Source: Caldicellulosiruptor saccharolyticus DSM 8903 (GTDB lineage Bacteria > Bacillota > Thermoanaerobacteria > Caldicellulosiruptorales > Caldicellulosiruptoraceae). From it: DNA of 64,000 nt. Made by a program: the position numbers and the translations under genes. The stretch is taken from assembly GCF_000016545.1 (NCBI RefSeq), contig NC_009437.1, forward strand, positions 1,157,501 through 1,221,500, given 5' to 3'. The notes under the pieces are model-generated. The model searched no databases. It worked only from the letters and a program-made list of their open reading frames with translations, and was not told where the DNA came from. Positions 17,470 through 25,944 of the stretch are shown here, one piece after another. Each line of letters starts with the position of its first letter. Position 1 is the stretch's first letter.

Positions 17470-17982
17470 ATGTTGAATCAAAGAGCAAAAAATGTTATCT
17501 TTATATTAGTTGTTGCAGTACTCATTGCTCTTTTAGTCTATCAATTTATACCACGGACAAAGTCACAAGTAAGAGTAAATGGTGCTGTTGACTTTAAGCT
17601 TGAATCTGTTGATGGCAAAGAATATTCGATCTCAAGCTTTAGAGGCAAAAAGGTGATTTTGAACTTTTTTGCTACCTGGTGTCCACCATGCAGAGCTGAG
17701 ATTCCTGATTTTGAGAAGTTTCATCAAAATAACAAAGACATTGTTTTGATCGGGGTAAATATTCAAGAAGACAAAAATACAGTTAAAGAGTTTTTAAACT
17801 CAATGGGTGTAAGTTACCTTGTTTTGCTTGACAAAGATGGCAAAATTGCATCCAATTTTGGTATAGAGGGAATACCTACAACATTTTTATTGGATAAAAG
17901 TGGCAGAATAATAGCAAAGAATGTTGGTATGATGACATATGATGAGTTGGATAAGTTTGTAAAACAGAATAAAAAGGACTGA
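17470..17982 (+). CDS. TlpA/ResA-like membrane-anchored thiol-disulfide oxidoreductase
   Basis: Extracytoplasmic thioredoxin-fold protein: an N-terminal anchor (VIFILVVAVLIALLVYQF), then the redox motif FFATWCPPCRAEIPDF with the CPPC active site, and the cis-proline region GIEGIPTTFLLD. 170 residues, like ResA. Receives electrons from CcdA (preceding gene) and reduces substrate disulfides. In an anaerobe without obvious cytochrome c genes here, the targets are more likely secreted enzymes or a sensor. Confidence 0.9.
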   Translation: MLNQRAKNVIFILVVAVLIALLVYQFIPRTKSQVRVNGAVDFKLESVDGKEYSISSFRGKKVILNFFATWCPPCRAEIPDFEKFHQNNKDIVLIGVNIQEDKNTVKEFLNSMGVSYLVLLDKDGKIASNFGIEGIPTTFLLDKSGRIIAKNVGMMTYDELDKFVKQNKKD

Positions 17983-17988
17983 AGAAGG

Positions 17989-18309
17989 ATGCTTTACAAT
18001 GAGAGACTTCTTTATGGCGATTTATGGGTTGAGTTAAATGGTTCATTGGCTTCAGTTGGTATTACAAAAAATTTAGAAAGAGAACTTGGAGATATTGTAA
18101 TATTTGAATTTTTGAAGACTAATGGTTATATTCAGCAAGGTGAAGAGTTTGCAAGGATTGAGACAATCTACAAAACATATACATTAAAATCCCCGGTAAG
18201 TGGTTTTATAAGATCGGTTAATTCAAAGCTTTGTTTGGACCCTACATTGTTAAATTTATTCCCAGAAGAAACAGAAATAATTAGTATAGACATACAGCTA
18301 CTTGTGTGA
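17989..18309 (+). CDS. GcvH-like lipoyl-domain protein, lipoyl lysine displaced
   Basis: The 106 residues follow glycine-cleavage H protein: DLWVELNGSLASVGITKNLERELGDIVIFEF, then a lipoyl hairpin ending LKSPVSGFIRSVNSKL and DPTLLNLFPEE. In GcvH the lipoylated lysine sits in ESVKAVSDLYSPVSG. Here the aligned stretch is ETIYKTYTLKSPVSG, so the position is Tyr and a Lys follows one residue later. It may be unlipoylated or use the shifted lysine. It is 6 bp from the TlpA-like gene, with no other glycine-cleavage genes in the window, so it is likely a redox or sulfur-carrier relative. Confidence 0.75.
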   Translation: MLYNERLLYGDLWVELNGSLASVGITKNLERELGDIVIFEFLKTNGYIQQGEEFARIETIYKTYTLKSPVSGFIRSVNSKLCLDPTLLNLFPEETEIISIDIQLLV

Positions 18310-18315
18310 TATAAT
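18287..18315 (+). promoter_or_regulatory. Promoter for the Fe/cobalamin-type ABC importer genes
   Basis: TAGACA at 18287-18292, a 17-bp spacer and TATAAT at 18310-18315 with a TG extension, overlapping the 3' end of the GcvH-like gene. Confidence 0.5.
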
Positions 18316-18356
18316 AATGCAAGCAAATATTACAAACGAAGGGGTTGGAAACGCTG

Positions 18357-19301
18357 ATGAGAATGTCCAAAAAGATTGTTGCTATTGCAATTTTAGTTGC
18401 ATTTGTAGTGGCCATGCTTCCATTTTATTCAAAAGCTGCTAACTTTCCGGTTACTGTAAAAGACGGAAAGGGAAACAGCATTACAGTAAAGCAAAAGCCT
18501 CAAAGAATTCTTTCTTTAGCACTCCAAACTGATGAGATTCTTTTAAACATGGTCTCGCCAAGCAGAATAATTGGCCTCTCTATATTTGCAGATGACAAGA
18601 ATAATTCAAATGTTGTCAATTTGGCTAAAAATGTAAAAGGCAGATATTCAAGTAATGACATTGAAAAGATAATTGCTGCAAATCCTGACCTTGTAATTGT
18701 TCCCTATTATATAGACAAGTCCAAATATGACCTTTTGAAAAAGGGGCTTAAGTGTCCAATATATGTAAGTTTAAATCCAAATTCGATTTCAAATATCAAA
18801 AAGGAGATTATAAATCTTTCAAAGCTAACAGGTGAAATTCAGAAAGGCCAGGCTCTTATAAAGTACATGGATGATAAAATTAACTTTGTCCAAAAAAAGG
18901 TAAAATACCTAAGAAAGAAAAAGTATGTGCTTTTCTACACATATTACTTTAACTCAACATATGGAAGAAACACAACACAGCATGAGATTGCAAAATTTGC
19001 GGGGGTTATAAACATAGCTGCTGTTGCAGGTTTGAAAAGTTGGCCAACAATTACAAAAGAACAGATTTTAGAGTGGGACCCGGACATTATTGTTATTCCT
19101 TCTGCTTCATATAATCCAAAAAAGACTTCTCAGCAATATGTAGAAGAGTTTAAAAAAGATCCTGCTTTTAAGAATCTAAAAGCTGTTAAAAACAACGCAG
19201 TAATTATACTTGACGATAGACACGTTCAGACTGTTTCACATTACATTGTTGAAGGTATTTACGACTTAGCAAAGGCTGCTTATCCGTACCTGTTCAAATA
19301 A
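18357..19301 (+). CDS. Periplasmic-binding-type protein for iron-siderophore/cobalamin ABC import
   Basis: Class III solute-binding protein (helical-backbone type). It has a signal sequence (KKIVAIAILVAFVVAMLPFYSKA), then VTVKDGKGNSITVKQKPQRILSL, the usual N-lobe opening of this family. IEKIIAANPDLVIVPYY follows, then a C-lobe with EQILEWDPDIIVIPSA. About 314 residues. As with OppA, the signal ends in an AxA-like site (SKAAN) with no lipobox cysteine. First gene of binding protein-permease-ATPase-LUD. The ligand cannot be told from sequence; no B12 riboswitch or Fur box was recognised upstream. Confidence 0.88.
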   Translation: MRMSKKIVAIAILVAFVVAMLPFYSKAANFPVTVKDGKGNSITVKQKPQRILSLALQTDEILLNMVSPSRIIGLSIFADDKNNSNVVNLAKNVKGRYSSNDIEKIIAANPDLVIVPYYIDKSKYDLLKKGLKCPIYVSLNPNSISNIKKEIINLSKLTGEIQKGQALIKYMDDKINFVQKKVKYLRKKKYVLFYTYYFNSTYGRNTTQHEIAKFAGVINIAAVAGLKSWPTITKEQILEWDPDIIVIPSASYNPKKTSQQYVEEFKKDPAFKNLKAVKNNAVIILDDRHVQTVSHYIVEGIYDLAKAAYPYLFK

Positions 19302-19331
19302 AAACAAAGAAATTTGAAGTGGTGGTATGTA

Positions 19332-20342
19332 TTGAAAAGGGTTATAGTGATACTGAGCCTAATACTTTTAATAGTATTTGTGGTCTCAATAGGGGTGGGA
19401 AGTGTGTTTATCCCTCCCCTTCGTGTTTTAAAGGCACTTTTTTCACTCATTGGTTTTAAAGTAGCTGGGGTCAGCCAGATGGATCTGACAATTATAGGCC
19501 AGATTAGACTTCCCAGAATAATAATTGCTATGACTGTAGGCATGAGCTTGTCTGTTGCAGGAGCACTTGTGCAGGGACTTTATAGAAACCCTATGGCAGA
19601 TCCGGGTATAATTGGAACATCAAGCGGTGCGAGCTTCGGGGCAATTTCTTGTATTGCTCTTTCGCTCAACACCATAAGCATTTTTTATTTACCTTTATTT
19701 TCATTTGTAGGCGCACTTAGTATTTCTTTTTTAGTATACAAGCTTGCAACAAAAAACAGGAAAACTCCCATTTTGAACCTGATATTAATTGGCATTGCTG
19801 TATCCACTTTTATATCCTCAATAAATTCCCTTATCCTCTCAAACATCAATCAGTACCAGGTAAGCGAGTATATATTTTGGATGCTGGGTGGGCTTGATAG
19901 TCGCAGCTGGACACATGTGAAGATAAGTTTTGTGCCTCTTGTTATTTTGATACTGTGTTCACTTATTTTTGCAAAGAGGATAAACATTCTAATATTAGGA
20001 GAAGAAGAAAGCTATACAATTGGTGTCAACCCTGAGAGACTCAAAAAACGGCTTTTAATTTTAGTTTCTCTTTTAACAGGGATTGCAGTTTCAGTTTCAG
20101 GTGCGATTTCATTTGTGGGGCTGATAACACCACATATTTTAAGGCTTATTGTCGGAAGTGATTATAGAAAACTAATTCCTGCTTCAATTCTTGGTGGTGG
20201 AATTTTTTTGATAGTGTGCGACACAATTGCAAGAGTGTTGTTTTCACCAATTGAAGTAAAGGTTGGGATTATAACCTCAATTGTGGGTGCACCGTACTTT
20301 TTGTACCTTTTAAAAAAGCGTGAGAATGAGGTGACAATTTGA
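19332..20342 (+). CDS. FecCD/BtuC-family ABC transporter permease
   Basis: Membrane subunit of the class II importer. Conserved BtuC/FecCD stretches: LPRIIIAMTVGMSLSVAGALVQGLYRNPMADPGIIGTS (family signature), ILIGIAV, FWMLGGLDSRSW, and the cytoplasmic loop GAISFVGLITPHILRLIVG that docks with the ATPase. About 336 residues from TTG 19332, which has a GGTGG upstream; the frame is open to a TTG at 19314. It ends 4 bp before the ATPase gene. Confidence 0.92.
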   Translation: MKRVIVILSLILLIVFVVSIGVGSVFIPPLRVLKALFSLIGFKVAGVSQMDLTIIGQIRLPRIIIAMTVGMSLSVAGALVQGLYRNPMADPGIIGTSSGASFGAISCIALSLNTISIFYLPLFSFVGALSISFLVYKLATKNRKTPILNLILIGIAVSTFISSINSLILSNINQYQVSEYIFWMLGGLDSRSWTHVKISFVPLVILILCSLIFAKRINILILGEEESYTIGVNPERLKKRLLILVSLLTGIAVSVSGAISFVGLITPHILRLIVGSDYRKLIPASILGGGIFLIVCDTIARVLFSPIEVKVGIITSIVGAPYFLYLLKKRENEVTI

Positions 20343-20346
20343 TATT

Positions 20347-21573
20347 ATGTCTCTTTATATAGAAAGTCTAAAGTGTGGGTATACAAAACCCATAGTAGAA
20401 GTCGAAAAGGGAATAGAATTTAAAGAAGGAAAAGTCTATGGGATAGTTGGTCCAAATGGAAGTGGGAAAAGTACATTCATTAAGGCCTTAGCAGGGATTG
20501 TCAAAATTTTTGAAGGAAAGGTTTTTTATAATCAAACTAATATATTTTCACTTTCTGATATTGAACGGGCAAAAATTATATCGTATATGCCTCAGAGTGT
20601 ATTTTCAAACTTTCCTTTTACGGTGATTGACATAGTAATGATGGGAAGATACCCACACGAAAAGAGTAGGTTTTCAAACGACAAAGAGAGCAAGAAAGTT
20701 GCCGAAGAGAAAATAGATATGGTTGAGTTAACAGCAAAAAAGTATTCAAGCATCTTGCAGATTTCAGGTGGTGAGAGGCAAAGAACTTCGTTTGCAAGGG
20801 TACTTGCCCAAGAGAGCAAAGTTTTACTTTTAGATGAGCCAAATTCAAACCTTGACATTACACATCAAGAAAAGATTTTAAATATTGTAAAGGATGAAGT
20901 GAGATTAGGCAAGATTGCAATAATGGCACTTCACAACATTAAACTCGCGGCGAAGTTTTGTGACATTGTCTTTTTGATGAAAGATGGCAAAATTGTAGAC
21001 TTTGGAAGGCCACAGGATGTGATAAAGGCAGAGAATATAAAAAAGGTGTACAATACCGAAGCAATTGTCTATAGAAATCCATTTGGAATATTTGACATTG
21101 AACTAATTCAAAAAGAATATGAAAAGGGTGTTCATGTGCACGTTGTAGCAGGTGGTGGCCAAGGACAAGCAGTTTATAAACTTTTGGTTGAGATGGGTTT
21201 CAAGGTTACAACAGGTGTTCTTGCAACAAATGACACAGACTATGAAACTGCTCAGGCACTTTCTATATACACAGTTTTCACAATGCCATTTATGCCAATT
21301 GGAGAAGTAGAGTACATTGAAAATGTTGAGCTAATAAAGAAAGCAGATTTTTGTATTTTGTGCGATATTCCGTTTGGAATTCAGAATGTAAAAAATCTTG
21401 AAGCACTAAGGTTTGCAAAGAAACTATTTATTATAGAACAAGAAGATATTTCAAATCGTGACTTTACAAATGGAATAGCAACAAGTCTTTACAATAGCCT
21501 AAAAGAAAAAGCTGTTGTTTTAAATACCTTAGAGGATCTAAAACACATACTTCAAAGGGAGGAGAAAAAATAA
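20347..21573 (+). CDS. ABC importer ATPase with extra C-terminal Rossmann-like domain
   Basis: Residues 1-250 are a BtuD/FepC-type ATPase: Walker A GIVGPNGSGKSTF, Q-loop SYMPQSV, signature ISGGERQRTSFAR and Walker B LLLDEPNSNLDI. Ordinary members stop near 260 residues; this one has 408. The extra part (about 255-408) starts HVHVVAGGGQGQAVYKLL. It holds a GGGxG nucleotide-binding-like turn and reads as an alternating alpha/beta domain (FKVTTGVLATNDTDYETAQAL, ADFCILCDIPFG, KKLFIIEQED). It may sense or handle a nucleotide or the imported cofactor. The ATG overlaps the stop of this gene with the LUD gene by 1 bp. Confidence 0.88.
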   Translation: MSLYIESLKCGYTKPIVEVEKGIEFKEGKVYGIVGPNGSGKSTFIKALAGIVKIFEGKVFYNQTNIFSLSDIERAKIISYMPQSVFSNFPFTVIDIVMMGRYPHEKSRFSNDKESKKVAEEKIDMVELTAKKYSSILQISGGERQRTSFARVLAQESKVLLLDEPNSNLDITHQEKILNIVKDEVRLGKIAIMALHNIKLAAKFCDIVFLMKDGKIVDFGRPQDVIKAENIKKVYNTEAIVYRNPFGIFDIELIQKEYEKGVHVHVVAGGGQGQAVYKLLVEMGFKVTTGVLATNDTDYETAQALSIYTVFTMPFMPIGEVEYIENVELIKKADFCILCDIPFGIQNVKNLEALRFAKKLFIIEQEDISNRDFTNGIATSLYNSLKEKAVVLNTLEDLKHILQREEKK

Positions 21574-22214
21574 TGAATCCAAACAAAAAATGGTGGATTG
21601 ATATAAATCTTGAAACTTTGAAGAAAAACCTTGAGTTGAGAAATTTTGAATGTTTTATTGTAGACAAAAAAGAGGATATTGTACCTCTTTTAGAAAAAAT
21701 AATTGAAAAAGGTTCAGTGGTTTCGTGTGGAGGTTCAATGACGCTTTTTGAGTGTGGGGTAATTGATTTTTTGAGAAATGGGAAGTTTAACTTCTTGGAC
21801 AGGTACAAAGAGGGGTTAAGTGGCGACGAGCTTGGAGAGATTTACAGAAAATCGTTTTGGGCAGATTACTATATCATGTCTTCAAATGCCATAACCCTTG
21901 ATGGCAAACTTATCAATATTGACGGCAATGGTAATAGACTTGCAGCTTTGATGTTTGGACCAAAAAGCGTGATAGTAATTGTTGGAATAAACAAGCTTGT
22001 CTTGAATGAGCAGGAAGGAATAAACAGGGTAAGAAACATTGCATCACCTATGAATGCAAAAAGACTTTCAAAGAATACACCTTGTACTTCTTCTGGTAAA
22101 TGTCATGATTGTTTGAGCCAGGACTGTATATGCAGCCATATTGTTGTCACAAGGAGGCACCCTGTAAAAGGGCGTATAAAGATAATAATAGTAAAAGAGG
22201 AGTTAGGATTTTGA
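21573..22214 (+). CDS. LUD-domain protein (LutC/YkgG-like)
   Basis: A 213-residue member of the LUD family: NLELRNFECFIVDKKEDIVPLL, VVSCGGSMTLFECGVIDFL, ADYYIMSSNAITLDGKLINIDGNGNRLAALMFGPKSVIVIVG (the family core). A cysteine cluster near the C-terminus (CTSSGKCHDCLSQDCIC) suggests an Fe-S or Zn site. LUD proteins elsewhere belong to lactate utilisation; here the last position in an ABC importer operon and the stop-start overlap with the ATPase point to a role linked to the imported metal or cofactor. Confidence 0.87.
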   Translation: MNPNKKWWIDINLETLKKNLELRNFECFIVDKKEDIVPLLEKIIEKGSVVSCGGSMTLFECGVIDFLRNGKFNFLDRYKEGLSGDELGEIYRKSFWADYYIMSSNAITLDGKLINIDGNGNRLAALMFGPKSVIVIVGINKLVLNEQEGINRVRNIASPMNAKRLSKNTPCTSSGKCHDCLSQDCICSHIVVTRRHPVKGRIKIIIVKEELGF

Positions 22215-22261
22215 GTAGTAATATTTTAGCAACATTCGTGTAACAATTTCGTAAAAAGAGG

Positions 22262-22290
22262 TTGACGTAATATCGAAATTATAATAAAAT
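22262..22290 (+). promoter_or_regulatory. Promoter for the c-di-AMP riboswitch and wall hydrolase
   Basis: TTGACG at 22262-22267, a 17-bp spacer and TAAAAT at 22285-22290, about 27 bp before the riboswitch. Confidence 0.55.
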
Positions 22291-22316
22291 AATAACATCA
22301 AAATGATTAACAAAAG

Positions 22317-22456
22317 TGGCTGAATGCATGAGGCAGTTTGTTAAATTTGCCCCATGCAGCGGGAGAACCAGCGTTATATTGGGGTGAATCGGCAAGCTTT
22401 GGCTGCCGTAGGGATGTCCTTCTTGTCCCGAACCCGTCAGCTAATCCCGTAAGCCC
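22317..22456 (+). ncRNA. ydaO/yuaA-class c-di-AMP riboswitch
   Basis: Conserved blocks of the class are readable in order: GCGGGAGAACCAGC, TTGGGGTGAATCGG, GCCGTAGGGATGTCC and CGAACCCGTCAGCTAATCCCGTAAGCC, with a closing GGCT/AGCC stem. Members of this class sit before cell-wall hydrolase and K+ transport genes, and the next gene is an SH3-NlpC/P60 hydrolase. No intrinsic terminator follows. CCTTCTT at 22418-22424 inside the aptamer can pair with AAGAAGG (22461-22467) of the ribosome binding site, so translational control is possible. Confidence 0.92.
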
Positions 22457-22477
22457 AAAAAAGAAGGGAGTTTTTAA

Positions 22478-23434
22478 ATGAATACTAAAGCTTTAATTGG
22501 AATTTTGATGTTTTTGCTGCTTATAACATGGAGTAGCAAAGGTTTTGCAAAGACAGCTGAGGCAACAGTTACTGTCAACATCCGAAACAGTCCTTCAACA
22601 TCATCAAAAGTATTAGGAGTTTTTCCAAAAGGCTTTAAAGCGCAGGTTTTATCATCCACAGGTGGATGGGTTAAGATTTCATTTGATGGTGTTGTTGGGT
22701 ATGTTAAATCTGATTACATAAAGCTTACAAAAGACAGCAGTACTTCAAATGCAGTAAAAAGTTCTACAAATACAAGGCAAGTAGTTTCTCAGATGCCGAT
22801 GGCAACCGTTCTAAAAGACAATGCAAGGGTCAGAAGTAATATGTCCACTTCCTCAAAAATACTAAAAACATTGAAGAAGGGTAGCAAGGTATACGTTTTG
22901 GCAAGAGAGCGAAACGGTTGGATAAAGGTAAAAACGCTCGATGGCACAGTTGGATATATGGCATATTATCTTTTGAAGATGTCAACAAGCCATACAACAA
23001 AGATATCATCACGTGGCGGATATGATAGGGAAGCTCAAGTTGCTTACAATGGCAGTTTAGCTGATAGAATACTTGGGTTTGCTAAAAACCTTTTAGGGAT
23101 ACGGTATCGATATGGTGGTTCATCTCCTTCGACAGGGTTTGACTGTTCAGGATTTGTTCAATATGTGTTTAGAAACTTTGGGATTAGCTTAGAAAGAACT
23201 GCAGCTGACATGGCAGCTACAGACGGTGTGAGAATATCATATAATGAGTTAAGACCTGGTGATTTGGTATTTTTTGATACAGACGGTGGTAGAAATTATA
23301 TCAATCACGTTGGAATTTATCTGGGTGGTGGTAAATATATTCATGCATCGAGTGCAAGAGGCTGTGTTACAATTTCAGACCTTACTTCAAAGTATGGTAC
23401 ATCGTTCATGATGGCAAAAAGAGTGATAAGGTAA
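22478..23434 (+). CDS. SH3-domain NlpC/P60 peptidoglycan endopeptidase
   Basis: Secreted wall hydrolase cutting peptide stems. A signal peptide (about 1-25, ending GFAKT) is followed by two bacterial SH3 domains (about 28-90: ATVTVNIRNSPSTSSKVLG; about 108-170: KDNARVRSNMSTSSKIL). The C-terminal NlpC/P60 domain (about 200-318) has the catalytic Cys in GFDCSGFVQYVF, the His in INHVGIYLGGGKYIHAS and a third polar residue in that second stretch. 318 residues. Strong AAGAAGGGAG site. Controlled by the c-di-AMP riboswitch directly upstream and closed by a terminator. Confidence 0.95.
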   Translation: MNTKALIGILMFLLLITWSSKGFAKTAEATVTVNIRNSPSTSSKVLGVFPKGFKAQVLSSTGGWVKISFDGVVGYVKSDYIKLTKDSSTSNAVKSSTNTRQVVSQMPMATVLKDNARVRSNMSTSSKILKTLKKGSKVYVLARERNGWIKVKTLDGTVGYMAYYLLKMSTSHTTKISSRGGYDREAQVAYNGSLADRILGFAKNLLGIRYRYGGSSPSTGFDCSGFVQYVFRNFGISLERTAADMAATDGVRISYNELRPGDLVFFDTDGGRNYINHVGIYLGGGKYIHASSARGCVTISDLTSKYGTSFMMAKRVIR

Positions 23435-23440
23435 AAAGAC

Positions 23441-23478
23441 AAGGGGGTTTTCCAGCTAAAAAGGAAAGCCCCCTTTTT
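23441..23478 (+). terminator. Rho-independent terminator of the NlpC/P60 gene
   Basis: AAGGGGGTTTTCC pairs with GGAAAGCCCCCTT over a short loop, followed by a T run; it begins 6 bp after the stop codon. Confidence 0.85.
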
Positions 23479-23527
23479 GAGTGCAACCATAGATTATACA
23501 AGTATTTTTTTGATTCATTTCTTGCCT

Positions 23528-24436
23528 TTATTTTTCGTCCTTCTTTACAAGAGGCAGGATTAATCTTTTAACATCATCTTCGCACCTAATCTCCCCAGAT
23601 ACTTTATTGAGTTCCCACTCCTCGTGGTGTACAATCTCACTGCCAGGTAGCAAATTGTAAAGAGGACTTAATGTTTCCATCTCAAGCATGAAATCAGTTG
23701 TATATGTTTCATATGAGCACCCAAAATCTGGGTATTCAGCACCTTCTATATGTTTGTAGTATTTTACGAACAGATCTCCGTCATTTAAATAACAAGCCCA
23801 ACCATCTAAATTTGGATACCCAATTTTAAACGGTGGTTTACAGTCTTTGTCCTGCTTGAGAATAATAAAATCTTCGCCCCAGATAGCTCTGTGGTCGTTA
23901 AGTTTTGTGTAAGGCCACATGACAAGCGGAAAACTGGGCAAAAGTCCTGTATCAATTTTTGGAATTGGCATAACTTCAACCCCACCAGGTCTCATAACAG
24001 ATAGTGCCCATGCAGCCACTTTTACATCAAAAAGACCATTATTCTTTATTCTGTATGTAACATATGCTTTTGGCAAACTTGGGTCAAGCCTAAATTCAAT
24101 TATCTTTTGAAGCTTTGTCCACTCTTCAGTAGGCTGAATTAACATAATACCATCGGTCAAAATTTCATACTCAATAGGTGTATTGTCAGGGTAGTATGAT
24201 CGTGGCATTGCCTCTGGACTATGCCAAAGTCTTGTTCCCCCGTAGATTCTCCATTCATCTCCGCCTTTTTTACCAGCTTGGTCTTCAACAATGCAAAATA
24301 CATTTTTACCACCCTTAAAACCAAAATAAATTATTCTTGGGCCGACATCTGTTGTGACAATAGCTTCAACTTTCTCATTTGAAATCAAAAAGCAATTTTC
24401 CCACCCTTTAAATTCTACTTTTTTGACCTCAACCAT
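23528..24436 (-). CDS. Galactose-mutarotase-fold protein (DUF4380-like)
   Basis: A 302-residue cytoplasmic protein with no signal peptide. The opening (ENCFLISNEKVEAIVTTDVGPRIIYFGFKGGKNVF) is the usual first strand pair of mutarotase-like beta-sandwich proteins. GGTRLWHSPEAMPRSYYPDN and a long central region with YRIKNNGLFDVKVAAWALSVM fit the same fold. It probably binds a carbohydrate; catalysis is uncertain because I cannot identify the mutarotase His/Glu pair with confidence. Monocistronic, convergent with the wall hydrolase gene. Confidence 0.7.
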   Translation of the reverse strand: MVEVKKVEFKGWENCFLISNEKVEAIVTTDVGPRIIYFGFKGGKNVFCIVEDQAGKKGGDEWRIYGGTRLWHSPEAMPRSYYPDNTPIEYEILTDGIMLIQPTEEWTKLQKIIEFRLDPSLPKAYVTYRIKNNGLFDVKVAAWALSVMRPGGVEVMPIPKIDTGLLPSFPLVMWPYTKLNDHRAIWGEDFIILKQDKDCKPPFKIGYPNLDGWACYLNDGDLFVKYYKHIEGAEYPDFGCSYETYTTDFMLEMETLSPLYNLLPGSEIVHHEEWELNKVSGEIRCEDDVKRLILPLVKKDEK

Positions 24437-24464
24437 TTTTTAATTTCCCCCTTGTAAATTGTTT

Positions 24465-24493
24465 TTGAAAAAATTCCAACATTAGAATATAAT
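24465..24493 (+). promoter_or_regulatory. Promoter for yqeG-aroE
   Basis: TTGAAA at 24465-24470, a 17-bp spacer and TATAAT at 24488-24493; leader of about 100 bases. Confidence 0.65.
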
Positions 24494-24598
24494 TTAATTA
24501 TACTCTACAAAAAAGATTTGCTCAAATGTACTTTTAAAAAAGTTGTATTTTATCATCTTTTTAGACAGAAAAGTTTTTAAGGGGAGATAGAATGGAGC

Positions 24599-25108
24599 AT
24601 GTTAAAGCGCTTTAAACCCGATATTATCTGTAATAACATATTTGAGATTGACCTAAAGAAATTAAAGTCAAGAGGCATTAATTATCTTATCATTGACATT
24701 GACAATACTTTAGTGCCTTGGGGTGAACTTGAGATAAAAAGTGAAGTATTTTCTTGGATAAAAAAAGCACAGGAACTGGGGTTTAGAATATGCCTTGTGT
24801 CAAACAATCAAAAAGAAAGAGTAAAAAAAATTGAAAATGTTTTAGGGCTCCCGAGTGTGTACAATGCTAAAAAACCTTTAAAATCTGGTTTTTTAAAAGC
24901 ATCTTACATTCTTCATGAAGGAAAGAAAAACCATCAAACAGCTGTGATTGGTGACCAGTTTTTTACAGATGTGATAGGTGCAAAAAGGCTAAGACTCTTT
25001 GTGATTTTAGTAAGACCGCTTAAAGAAAGGGAGTTTTTTGTAACACGAATAAACAGAATCTTTGAGAGAAGAATCTTAAAATACTATATGAAGGATGAGA
25101 GCAAATGA
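24599..25108 (+). CDS. YqeG-family HAD-IIIA phosphatase
   Basis: HAD-superfamily phosphatase of 169 residues. Motif I is the DIDNTLVPWGE stretch with nucleophile Asp, motif II LVSNNQKERV, motif III a Lys in NAKKPLKSGF, motif IV GDQFFTDVIGAKR. It is nearly always next to aroE in clostridia, as here, where the stop and the aroE ATG overlap by 4 bp. Substrate unproven; relatives act on phosphatidylglycerophosphate in other lineages, which is only a possibility here. Confidence 0.88.
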   Translation: MLKRFKPDIICNNIFEIDLKKLKSRGINYLIIDIDNTLVPWGELEIKSEVFSWIKKAQELGFRICLVSNNQKERVKKIENVLGLPSVYNAKKPLKSGFLKASYILHEGKKNHQTAVIGDQFFTDVIGAKRLRLFVILVRPLKEREFFVTRINRIFERRILKYYMKDESK

Positions 25109-25944
25109 AAAAACTGTATCTTATTGGAAAGAGCTTAAAACACTCTATCTCTCCTCTTATTCACAATAAAATCTTGTCTAACTTTGGTATTGATGCAGTT
25201 TACTCAAATGTTGAATTACCTGATTTTGAAAAGCTAAAAGAGTTTGTTGAAATGGTTAAAAAAGATGGCGATGTTGTCGGATTTAACATAACAATTCCCT
25301 ATAAAGAGGATATTTTGGAGTTTTGCGATGAGGTTTCTGAAGATGTCAGAATAATTCAGGCTGCCAACACCGTAAAAAAAGAAGGTGAAAAGCTTGTTGC
25401 TTATAACACTGACTGGTTAGGTTTTAAAAGGAGTTTAGAAGAAGTAGGAATTAGTGTAAAAGACAAAAGGATTTTAATCTTAGGTGCTGGTGGTGCAGCA
25501 AAAGCTTGCATCTATGGACTTTACAGGATGGGTGTGAAAGAGGTCTTTGTTGCAAACAGAACATATGAAAAGGCAGAAAGCTTAAAAGAGGTTTTTCAAG
25601 ACATTTTAAAAATCCTTCCAGTAGAATGGCTAAGAAGATATGAGTTTAAATACGATATAATTATTAACACAACATCTGTGGGAATGTTTCCGAATATTGA
25701 AAGCAGTCCTTTTGACTTTGAAAACTATGTGGCTGGCATACCAGTTTTTGTATATGATATGATATACAATCCTCCTAAGACCACTTTTTTGGAAGAAGCC
25801 GAAAAGAAAGGGTCAAAGACTGAAAATGGTCTTAAGATGCTTGTGTACCAGGCAGTTGAAGCTGAAAAGATTTGGTTTGATATAGTAAATCTTTCTCAAA
25901 GTTTTTTACTTGAAATCCTAAAGGAGTGCGAGAAAAAAATATAG
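25105..25944 (+). CDS. aroE: Shikimate dehydrogenase
   Basis: NADPH-dependent reduction of 3-dehydroshikimate to shikimate in aromatic amino acid synthesis. Substrate-binding motif IGKSLKHSISPLIHN, the catalytic Lys in GFNITIPYKEDI, AANTVKKEG, YNTDWLGFKRSL, the NADP loop ILGAGGAAKA, and NTTSVGM. 279 residues, full length. Second gene of a two-gene operon. Confidence 0.97.
   Translation: MKKLYLIGKSLKHSISPLIHNKILSNFGIDAVYSNVELPDFEKLKEFVEMVKKDGDVVGFNITIPYKEDILEFCDEVSEDVRIIQAANTVKKEGEKLVAYNTDWLGFKRSLEEVGISVKDKRILILGAGGAAKACIYGLYRMGVKEVFVANRTYEKAESLKEVFQDILKILPVEWLRRYEFKYDIIINTTSVGMFPNIESSPFDFENYVAGIPVFVYDMIYNPPKTTFLEEAEKKGSKTENGLKMLVYQAVEAEKIWFDIVNLSQSFLLEILKECEKKI

Noticed and set aside
18316..18356. 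Possible cobalamin riboswitch or Fur box before the ABC importer
   Set aside because: The leader is only about 40 bases, too short for a B12 riboswitch, and no palindromic iron box could be seen.
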